Source: Lethocerus indicus (lineage: Eukaryota > Arthropoda > Insecta > Hemiptera > Belostomatidae). From it: a stretch of DNA of 64,000 bases. The notes under the pieces were generated by a model. It did not search any database and had not been told where the DNA came from. It saw nothing but the letters and a program-made list of their open reading frames with translations. The position numbers and the translations under genes were made by a program. Where the stretch lies: assembly GCA_019843655.1 (NCBI GenBank), contig JACDQD010000003.1, positions 11,658,925 through 11,722,924 on the forward strand. Direction: 5' to 3'. Positions 51,066-61,751 of this stretch are shown here, piece by piece (within the stretch, counting starts at the first letter, position 1; every line of letters begins with the position of its first letter).

Positions 51066-54000
51066 AGCTTTACGATTTTAGTTCGCGTTATGATTTTTTG
51101 TTTCAATTTTTTTTAATTTAAGACATATTTTTGGAAATCATTTACTGCCTTAATGTACAAAAGATGTATGTTTTAGTCTAATATAGATTTTATTATGGAA
51201 ATTATAATTATATATATTTATACCTAAAGACATATACTATATTATATATGAAGTGAATCGTGCGGAAGGATCGTGTCGGGGCGGACGATACGTGTGCGCT
51301 GCCTTTATGTAACTGCGGCTCTATGTAACACACCGAATAACAAAGACATATTGGATTAACATGAGAAGATGGTAACTCCGGTTTCAGGCGTCGCCTTATA
51401 AAGGAAGAGGCCGGTAATTTCTATTTTTCTCCCTCGGAAGGCGACTACCGAGCCATTCACCCAGTATAAATGAAGAAACAGAAACAGAACCGACGCGCTC
51501 TGCCCGCCGTTCCAATTATCCGCTGTTTCCAACGCGCTAACGATCTCGATCCTGGAATTCTTTTCAAAATCAATAGGTTACGTCAGAACTCACAGAATGA
51601 AATAACCGATCATTATAATTATTATTTTTCCTTCTATTCTTGTAAACCAAATCAAGTATTTATCAAAAACCTAAATACAATGGTTATTTCTCCTCTGTTT
51701 TCTCTGGCGCGTAACCCGATTGCAGCACTTTGGTCGAACATTTTTTTTCATGATTTAAACTAATTTTAACGAAACCGGAGTCCATCTTCTTTATATCTTC
51801 ATGAAGCTCATTTTCCAAAAATCTGGTTCCTCAAATACTAACTTTCAATATTTCAATTACACAATCTGTTACTTGTTTAAGGACTTGTGTATCACTTGTT
51901 GTCCTCTTCTGAGACTAACGAGGAATGAAAATAAATGAGAATAATTCGATTTATCGTTCGGAAAGGTGAGGATTAAAATCTAGAGCCGAGTTACAGAAAG
52001 CCGAGTCTGTTGGGGCGTCGCACTCATATGAAATATGTCCGCCGTTGCCTGTCACCGCGAAGCAAACAGAGAATGGGGCTCCCGCGATTTGTGATGAAAA
52101 CGATCGTTGATCGGTCACGTGTGATCTACAGCTTGCTTAGATGCGAGGAAAAGCCAACATTTCCTACAAGGAAAAATATATTTTCGGCGTATTTTTTTAA
52201 TGTATAAGTCCGATCCTTTTCCTAAAGATATGTTTAAAAAAATGTGATAGTAAGATTTTATACTGGGGATATTTGTAATATTTAAATCTAAACAAGCTGT
52301 AATTATTGCGACATGATGTCGCATCAAGAGGTCTGCCATATCGTTCAAGTTCCAGTTACGTTCCTATGTTACAACCTACTGCCAATAAATGAACTTTTTA
52401 TACTTAATATAAATAACTCTTTTTTTCGTAACGTCTAGTGGCTAGAGAACTTGAAGAAGAAAGGCTATTGCTCAGATTTGTATAATTAAGGACCCTTGCA
52501 TTAAACGATTAAAACAACCGGTTAGATAGATCGTTATGTAATTTGGGAATTAAGAATTCGTTTTCTATTTGTACCAATTAAATGTTCGAATAATGATAAT
52601 AATTATATTAAAGTAAAACGAAATCGTTCGTATATCGAATTTTTGTTACCACTGAGCATGACTTTAACGAAACAAAAGTGCTAACTTCGTGCACTAGTCA
52701 TTTCAACAGAGAATCATAATTTTAAGATTACCATTCTTTTATAAAAGTAATATTCTCTTACGAAAAATGTTTCTTATTTGTACATACCTAACCCAATATT
52801 GAATCAGCCCTACAACTATTGTATTTGCATATTATATTTTTTCTTTTTAGTTACAAAGTTGTACAAAGCTTTCTTTATCTCGCTATTTAATTAGACTAGA
52901 GGAAAATAGATAATATATTCTTCCGGATCAAATCCGTTTTTAATAAAATAATTTGTGTATAAATATTTTGGTTTTATTCGTATTTTCATAGTTTATATTG
53001 TGTTGCGTAACTTCTGTTATATATGTTTTTTTGAGTTATACATATGTTTTGTATACAAATTTAAAAATTCTTATATTAGTAATAAAATATATTATTATAA
53101 AATGAACTTTTCATTTAACCTCAATACCACCCTTCATTACCTATTCCTATTATCGAAAGAAGATACACTATGATAAAATAAAATGTATAGGGCGCTCTTT
53201 TGTTAAGTATAGATAAATAATATCATTCATTTGTTATACAATTTTTGCAGTATGGGTTTTAGTACCTCGTGAGTAATCTTCGTTAAAAAAGAATGTAATT
53301 TCGTCACAAGAAGGCTTTTGAATCCGAGGAAGTATGCACACCGGGGAACAAGAAGAGGAACAATGCGGCAGAACACGGGATGAGGGGACGTCTGAGATTG
53401 CGTCAGAGGTTTGAGAAAGGATTGTGACTTGCGACAAGTGGAATTGTGTCAGACTACTCTCGGGGGGGGGGACCGCTTTTAACACGCTCTGATTGTCGTA
53501 TCTCCTCCCACCCAACCCCCCGTCCATCTACCCCTTTTTTCCTTTTATTCTTTTAATTCTTATTTTCCTCCTCCGACCGGCCACGTATACTGCAATCTGT
53601 CACTCGGCGCACGTGAAAGGACCTCATCTTATCCCAACAGCTGATATGATATATACTAATTAATTATGAAACATCCGAGTTATAGTTATTTACATTAGCA
53701 AATAAGCCAGTTTATATAGATTTGGGCCGAGCCTAGGGGAAAGTACGAAGTGCCTGAAGACGAATAAATTAATTTTCTGTCATCACGCTGCGGTGTATAA
53801 TGCAGGCAATTATTAGGAAAGCCGTGTCGAATACTCTTTGACTGTGTCTAGGTATCAGAAAGCTGTCCGGAGAGAAACAAACACCCAATTCCATGGATGT
53901 TGCCATGTTATCCGCTTTCTAATGTTTTCACAATGTAGCTAACTAAATAAACGTGTAATGGTCCTATTACAATAATAATTATTGCAAAATAAAAAAGTAA

Positions 54001-54640
54001 ACGACGCATTTAAAAGGTACAGGTAATCAGCTTATAATTAGCTTATTACCTAGATATTATATTGCCTATTGAAAAAATTGAGAAATAAACACAATAGTGC
54101 TTTCGAACGTGTGACTGGACAGGTGCTATATCCCGGAATAATTATAGAGCCGTACATATATTTCTATATCATGAATATTGATGCGTACTTTGACACAGTT
54201 TTCTGCGAAGGGCGTACAAAATTAGTTGGATGACATCATTTTTTTTAACTCAGTCCGGATTAAATTATTTTTAAACGAAACAGGGACAGGAAGTCACGAC
54301 TGGTCGGCCTCGTCGAAATTCGTGTCGAAATCCGGGCGACCCTAATCTGTAATTGACAAAATATTGTGAGATTTGCGCATCGGTTAATGGAACTTCTTAG
54401 GAGGAAAAAAAACAAGGAAAATGTCGCGTACAAGTATATTGACACCGTTTCCTGTCCCAACATTCTCAAGAGTTCATCTCTGACAAAATGTATGTCGACA
54501 GTTATATTATTTGATCCTTCAAGGCAGAACATCGATTCATTTTCTGTTGGAAAAAATTCATTCTACCCGTTGAAAAAATGGCAGTTTTATAGGCATCACG
54601 CAGACCTCTAAGAGCATACGATAATTTGATTATTTAAACG
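51066..54640. other. Downstream intergenic or extended 3' UTR, AT-rich
   Basis: AT-rich to about 53220 with a second AATAAA at 52942-52947, an inverted octamer at 52823-52830 and TGTACATA (a Pumilio-type word in the + sense) at 52779-52786. 53300-53640 is GC-balanced with G10 at 53462-53471. No gene recognised. Confidence 0.5.
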
Positions 54641-54645
54641 TAAGG

Positions 54646-54763
54646 TACAGTGGTGTTCCGTGTATTTTTTAATTCAAGTGCCCTTGAAGAAATACTTGTA
54701 AAAACTGTACTTGTGTGAAGTACAGTGGATTTTGAAATGTCTCTGTACTTTGGAACACTTAGA
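54646..54763. mobile_element. Possible Tc1/mariner terminal-repeat remnant
   Basis: TACAGTGG occurs at 54646-54653, continuing TGTTCC, and again at 54721-54728. A CTGTACTTTGGAACACTT segment (54743-54760) is close to an inverted copy of the first. TACAGTGG-type ends are common in Tc1-like elements. No transposase is present, so at most this is a MITE or solo-end fragment. Confidence 0.25.
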
Positions 54764-56920
54764 AGAATAAATGGAGCGTCATAAATGCAGAATTAGGCTA
54801 CAAATTCTGAATATCCAAAGTTCTGGCCGGGAGGTACACATAGATGGCCCCGGAGTTCCCACAAGCGGACGCAATCCTTCCTTATCAGAAAACATCTCTT
54901 TCTCATAGCAGTTTCATAGGAGGCGACAGAAGAAGAAGTGTAGCGAAATCGGAGGCCGAAAGAGAAACAGAAATAAAAAAAAAACACTTTCGGACAAACT
55001 CCCCGCGCACCATTGTCCCGGACCCCCTGGAGGACGTCACCATTTGCGAAACGCGGGCTTGCGTCACCTGTCGATCGTTATCGCGTCCGTGCATCGAAAT
55101 AGACAAAAAAAGTTACGAACCTTTCGGTTCCAGTGTACACACTGTTATTTGGTACGGTCTCGTCATTCTTTCAGAATTATAGTTAGAGGCACACGCCGAT
55201 GAACGTTGTCGAGTTTACGCTGTTCTTCCCTGTTTGTTCTCTTATTGGTCGGGCCGTTACGTAGTGTGTTATCTCTGACCAACTTCCGGCGAGATCGCGT
55301 GATGTCAAGAAATGCGAGGATGCAATCCGGTTGTAGAACCGGACGTATGACAGATGAGACCGACATCGTTTCTGTTTCCCACGATATAAAATTTTACGTG
55401 ACCGCTTTGACTTCGCCAGCAGCATAAAAATATTGACTATAGGGGAAAGTTAGAAAAAAAACATAAAATTTCTCTCGCGAGAAATATATCTTAATTTCTT
55501 GCCAGTTTTATGTATTATATTATCCTTCGAGTGTGGTGCTTGAGTTGTGCACTCGAGACAAGGGACTGTAATTATGTATGGGCGACTCGCCACTTGTATA
55601 GGGAGCTGTTACCATATGTCTCAACTCGGAAAGCCGTTGTTACTTACCCGATTGTATACTGGAGTTATACAGCACCCTTGCTCTCTTTCTTAGCCTTTCA
55701 AAGAACAACACTCCATCATCGAGTCACTGCTAAATGGAGTCTCGTAGGTTCCATTGTGCGTAGTACAGCATATTTTTTGTCTTAAGTAGCCGCTTGCTCA
55801 AATTCATCGATTGTAACCCGTCATTAAGGGAAGTGACAGTGCAAATTGTCATCCGAAAAATTCCACCTGTTAAAAGTCAGAATACTTTTCTTCCCAGACG
55901 GACGTTCCTCGGAAAGAGGTGATGAATTTTAAGTTTATTTATTTGCCGCCCTGGGCGCGGTCCTTATTGAGGCCGTTACCTCCCCGGTGGATAATTCGTG
56001 TTATAGTCGATCGAATCTGGCTCGGTTTATTTGAGGAGGTCCTAGGCCGGAGAGGACGGGCGACGATAAACGTTAGGCGGAGCGGGTATTTGGCCCAGAG
56101 CCCGGGAATGCGAATTAGCCCCAACTGGTTACTTCATCACCCGACTGACTACCGCTAATAAGAGGATGGCTCGCAGATGATGGACAGCCGCCGCGAAGTA
56201 CCCACGCGCCCAGTCAACGCCCAGATCAATCTCTTCTCAACTTGCAATTCGTCAACTATTTTCAGAAGAAATATACTTCCTCCGCCGCGACATAAATCCC
56301 AACCGGATAAGAGTTTAAAATTACCCTGGGAGTCTACAAAACTATTTATTGGTAACATGAATTTTTAAAAGCGTCCTAATATCAACTGGACAGAGTCCAG
56401 AACGGGATGTCAACATGGAAACCCACGACTAATAAAGCAATCTATGTAGATTGCGTCTCATGTTAAACAAAATTGTTTACTAAGGTAAACGAAAACATAG
56501 TAATAATAAATAATTTTTAATCTAGCATACGAGCAGAGTCCATGAACGGGAGCACAGAGAATGTACTCCAGATGGAATATCTTGAAAAAAAATAGTTTTA
56601 GATACCCATCTGGTGTTTAATCACGAATTTTTAATGCTATTATTCTTGAGGCCACGAACAAAACAGCCGAAAATAATGTATACACTCAAGAACCGAGTGA
56701 ACGACGCAAATCGAATGAAACCGACATGCGTAGGTGTCTCAATAATTTACTGGGGAGAAAACGATTTTCGAAACAAGTATTTTAAATCGATTAAACTATC
56801 CTCCACTGCACTGAATTACATGTAACGGAGCCAGGCTGTAGATACGCGAACATCAGTGAACCGTTTTGTGTTAACAACTAATTCACTGTTTTGTTTTCTT
56901 CTACTTTAAACTTAACGACG
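54764..56920. other. Non-coding intergenic stretch
   Basis: Mixed composition. Open frames of about 60-110 codons on both strands (54844-55430) match nothing I recognise. No gene call. Confidence 0.5.
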
Positions 56921-56929
56921 TACAATCGA

Positions 56930-57260
56930 GATAAACACCCCGGGTCCGATATGGGGCCGTTTTATCTGGGGATCTGGCTGGCGTTAAAGTGGGTTCCGCT
57001 CCCGTGAACTCCTCGGCGATCCGCTATCGTCGGAAATGCGAGTTTGACTCTCCGCCAAGCCCCCCTCCGGTTATTATCTTAACGCCGGGGTTCAATTAAA
57101 CCCGAGTACCAGTACCTGTAATAGCCGAGTCGAGGCGCTTTTTTACTGCCCTTTTATGCAAATCGTTCGCCGGGCCCGATATGGACCAGTTGAAAGAGGC
57201 TTAATCTAAGTTAACCCCTTATCCGTTTAGTTCATCCGAAGCCGTGAAGCCCTCGGAAAT
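56930..57260. promoter_or_regulatory. Candidate cis-regulatory block downstream of ham
   Basis: GC-balanced DNA with a perfect octamer ATGCAAAT (57156-57163) and two copies of CCGATATGG (about 56945 and 57176), the second just after the octamer. No open frame; flanked by AT-rich DNA. The repeated motif next to a POU site makes it the best-supported enhancer-like block, still by inference. Confidence 0.3.
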
Positions 57261-59390
57261 AATCTGAAAATATCAAGATTGTTTGTATTAACTCTCAGAT
57301 AGGTCCGGCGATCGAGTCGCAACTTTTTATGAGGCACATACATTTTACCAACATACATTTTCCCTACTCTAAGGTTATAGCGAAAAACTTTAATTCTGGC
57401 GGTACCTAATATGACGAGATCATTTAAACAACTATATATCTACGAGTCTGTCCGTAAGAAGTCAATTCTATATATAAAATATCCAATGTAATGCGTGAGG
57501 AATTTTTCATTCCATCGCCCCCAGAAGTTACAATATTTCGAAACAAATACTTTAAACATATATTATTACAACCGGCATCGTGAGTGGGTTTCCGATGTAA
57601 AAACAAAAAGAGAACAGCATCATCTTCTGGCGTGAACCGCTTTAGGCTAGTGACGCAAGCGGTAGGAAAGCCTACCGACGTAATATTGACTCAGTAGTCC
57701 TCTGAAGCGTGCAATTCGTTCCCAACAAAATTATATGAGGCCACTGTTCCTTCCTTTAGCCCATTTCAGTTGTTAACGAAAACAGAATATAAGTTGGAAC
57801 TGAATCGATTTTCCAATACGAAGTTAACGGTTTTAGTTATTTATCGCCATTAGTATTGCGGAAGGATTTCGCTATTTCTGAAACTTCTTTCAGTGTACTT
57901 CCCCGTCTCGTGCCCAAATTGGACCTGCCATTTTAAAAATACCCCGAAAACCCACAGATCTGTCTGTATTTCGGCCGTGAATGTCGACTTGTGGGTAGTT
58001 TCAACAGCCAGTCAATAATGCTATTCGGCGTGGGCGCGACACACCGGCATCGTTCGGATTCCGTCACAAGGCAGACGAGTCAAAAGCCCCCAACGAGATC
58101 CCCTCGCGGCCCGTCCCGTGGGGTAATATATTCCTCGGGCGATGAGCAAGGACAATTATCGCGCTGAATGCGGCGACGCCGGGGGGACGTTGACAAGTCG
58201 AGCCGGAGCTGGGCCGTGTCGAAACCGGCAGAAAACAATAGGCCGATGATGTCGCGGACAAGTGTCGACGGGCATAAACAAATTTTATGTCCTCTAAACA
58301 CGCTCCGTTATCGCCACCCTTTGAACCCCGAAACATCGGTCCGGGTCGTTCTTTTGACAATGTCCCCGGCCGGTCCCGTCGGAAACAATCATCCGGTTCC
58401 CCCTGCAGGACGTTTATTATAAAATGTCGCACCAATCATTCCACCATAAAACTTGTAATAGATACGCGGTGTAGACGTAGGACCGTCAGATATTGGGTTA
58501 TGATCGAGGCCATTGAGTGCGTACATTGATTTATTTTTCATTGAACACAGTTAACCAACTAATAGAAAGAACAGAGTTTACGTCGGGTGTAGAAATCTTG
58601 AATAAAAGTTTTTACACAGAAGTTACAGTGCTGACATATTCCACCAAACGAAAACAGATTGTAGAAACGTTCATATTCATTGCCAGAATAACTAAATCCC
58701 TAATGTTGTTCATGTATTCGTTGTTGAACTAATTTCTTTCAGGAGTTTGACTGGCAAATGATTAGCATTTCATTAGCAGCCACTACAATACATTTTCCTG
58801 GTGCGGACACTTTATAAATGCGATTCAATTGCGCAAAGTGACTTCGAGTTACCGGATCTGGCCTATGGTTCTTAACTTCACAAATGCCGTCTCTGCCCAT
58901 ATTCCTTGACACAATATATCGCTCGAACGCAGCGCCGTGTGTATGTGCATTTTCCATTTCATGCATAATCTCGTCTCGCTCCAGAGTCGTGACTAAAGTC
59001 CCTTAAGCTATAATTTTATGGCATCCGCCATATTTTCATAATTCGCGGAGGTCATAGTCTTAGCCATTAAGACGAGCCTTGGCCCAATTATTAACTGAGG
59101 CGACCCGGTGGGAGTCGGCAATGTCAACTCGTTCCCTGCCAAGATTTCGTCTCTCTCGAATTTCGTATATCATTTCTATTATTTAACATATTCAGCTATT
59201 AAATGTCACATCAATAAGGGTGATACATATGACACAGTAATCACTGTCTCAGTCACTATCGAGACATGTGTTATTCTCTATTGTGATTTATTATTATATT
59301 TTAACTTAAATTAACATAAAATATGTACATAAATTGTTATTAGTTTTTTCTCGCGATCACTTTATTGTCTGATTACTGCAAAAATTACAG
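57261..59390. other. Non-coding intergenic stretch
   Basis: Contains the hairpin CGGTAGG-aaag-CCTACCG (57660-57677) and a GC-rich patch at 58020-58420 with open frames on both strands (up to 123 codons, no domain). No gene recognised. Confidence 0.5.
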
Positions 59391-59667
59391 GACAAAAGCT
59401 AATGTAGGTGGAAAATATAAGTTGTCACCAAAGGAATGGTGGTCTCCAACTACTACTGGGTTTGGTCAATTGGTAGATATGATTAGCAATGACGCCATTG
59501 CCAGTTTACAACTGCAAGGGTTAGAAGAAATACAGTGTAATAAAATCCTTACCAGGAACGATCAATTGATTATCCGTTCACAAAAAACTGTTGAAGTGCT
59601 AAATGAATATCTGCGCTTGGAAGTCGGTTCACTCTCTTCCGCAACGAGCCCCACACTGCAACCGTAA
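59391..59667 (+). other. Unrecognised open stretch after an AG
   Basis: After TTACAG (ending 59390) an open frame of 92 codons runs to TAA at 59665-59667. Its composition is protein-like (KEWWSPTTTGFGQLVDM..., then LIIRSQKTVEVLNEYLRLEV). There is no ATG at its start, so it would have to be a terminal exon. I do not recognise a family, the pyrimidine tract is weak, and the length is within the chance range. Confidence 0.15.
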
Positions 59668-61589
59668 GAGGTGTTAACGTATCGATTTAGACATATAACG
59701 TGTTGTTGTCCTCGAACGAACATTTCGTACACAGCGGTCCAATATTACGAACGTGTTTTACGAGCGGTCTCTTTTTTTCGAATCACCGTCTCTCCGCCGC
59801 CCATCCGGGTGGACAGAGTTAGAGCAATAATAAAAGGAGTGAAATTACCGACGATTTTATTGGTCTCCAAGGAATTCAAGAACACCGTTAACCGAGAGCC
59901 CCACTCACCGTCTGGGAATTTCTGTCCCTTCGGGGTAATCGGTATTGGAGAAATTGGAAAAAATAAATAAATAAAAGCGAGGTTTTGGCATTGCTCTGTT
60001 TTTAGTTCTTTGCGACTTAGTCCATCTGCCGTGAGGAGAATTGCGGCCCGTCATAAAACACGCCCGCGAGGGGGAAAAAAAATCCCCGAATGAGTTCTGC
60101 GTTAATTGGGCTCGAAAAACTCGTTCCTAACAGCCGCAAAAAGGCCTGCCTCTTTCTTTTCCTGTGTGCAACTCTCCAATAACCCAATATGTCAAAACAC
60201 GATTTCCCCGGTTCGATTGAATTCGAACGTAAATTGCAAGTTCCAATCGAATTTCTCGGTTGTTTATGCCACATTAATTCGCATAATTAAGTCCCCTCGT
60301 ATATTCAGGGCCGAATTGAGCATGCGAAAGTTGAATATTTTAAAAATGACCTGCCAAGTTCGCTTTTTAATCATCTTAACGTATGGGAAGTACTAACTTT
60401 AAATTACTCGTCCGATGGCATTTCTACCCTATAAAAACATCCATCCGTTACAGATCGAATAAATATTGTTGGCCTTAATTTCAGCTATTTGTTTGGGTAT
60501 TCACCAGCTATACCAATTTCGGTTTTTCCGTTTGAATTATCTATATACTAGGACAATAATGATAAAATTATATTTAGTTTTATAATATAATAATGCAGCT
60601 GCGTCTGTCAATAAAATATTTTTAACAGTATTTTTGCAGAGCGAAAATGTATAGGCTATAAATAACATCACAGAGAACTCTATCAGCGAGAAAGAATTAC
60701 TCCGAGCAATTACAGAAAAATCTATTTCTTCTTCACTGTGTTTAGTGGAAAAAATCAGAACGCTTTGCGGGGAGAGTTAACTGTTTTTAATACAGACTTC
60801 CTCCTGCGTTGTTGGCCGGTGGTAGTTATCGCGGTCCACGAGGCGTTAAAGTTCACATTTCCTTCGTACTTCTCCCCAGCTGCTCACACTCCTTGCGGCC
60901 ACAATCCGTGTAATTGCCCCTTACCAACAGAAATTACAAGAAGGGATGATCCAGCGATTATCTGATTCAGCGCTATTTCAGATGCCACCGTCAAAGAAAG
61001 AATCCCGGACAGTTTTAATAATATTATTAAATATTAATATATAATATATTATAATATGTTATGTATTATTTAACGAAAACAATAAATAATATTAATATTA
61101 TTAATTTGATTTGTGAGAACTTCAAATTCAAATAAAGTACTTATATTATTCGATGATCGTCCGTTTTGATAACTGGAAAATACATTCTGCTTCCGTCACT
61201 AATGCTTGGTTGTCTGCATCTGCTATAAGTATTGTCCACTTTGCCATGCGAGCAATGAAAACGCTCGAGAATTTTATGCAGCTGAATGCAGATATGTCGC
61301 GCGAATTACAAGTGACCGCGGGTGGAGCTCCGACATAACTTCGGAGCTCGCAAATCTCATTAGGATTCAGCCGGTCGCTCGAGGACAGCTTCCCGATAGA
61401 GTGGAGTACGCGGGGGCCCCCGGCTCCGAATACGTGTGGCCAGATGTGTGGCCCGTATGTAACGAGAAGAGGGACGAGGTACCGCCGTACGGTTGATTGA
61501 AGAGTCGGACTCCGTCATATCTTAGGTAAACACGAAAACGCATAAGTACGCTAATTACGTATGCTTATGTGCGTATAAAAAATTAATAA
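59668..61589. other. Non-coding intergenic stretch
   Basis: AT-rich apart from 60030-60130 and 61300-61500. A strongly AT-rich TAATATTA-type run occupies 61018-61110. A 96-codon open frame at 61206-61493 lacks a recognisable domain. Confidence 0.5.
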
Positions 61590-61634
61590 AAATTTGGTAA
61601 AAATAAAAAGCGCAACTCGTCGGACGCCGTAATA

Positions 61635-61751
61635 ATGGTACGCGATGTGAAAACAAATATGGCTGACCAAGTTGACGACATCGATTCACCCGTATATATC
61701 GATATATCGAATACACCCGATAACCTCCGGGGCCGCTACAGTAAATTTTAA
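61635..61751 (+). CDS. Candidate short ORF or first coding exon (hypothetical)
   Basis: Two in-frame ATGs (61635 and 61659) open a frame ending at TAA 61749-61751 (38 or 30 codons). The second ATG has A at -3 and G at +4, a good start context. The peptide is acidic (begins MADQVDDIDSP) with mixed, non-repetitive codons. A donor-like A|GTAAAT at 61740/61741 lies just before the stop, so it could be the first exon of a gene running off the window. The minus strand is also open here. No family recognised. Confidence 0.2.
   Translation: MVRDVKTNMADQVDDIDSPVYIDISNTPDNLRGRYSKF

Noticed and set aside
61206..61493. 96-codon open frame containing CPLC
   Set aside because: The Cys spacing does not continue into any zinc-binding pattern, and two other frames overlap it.
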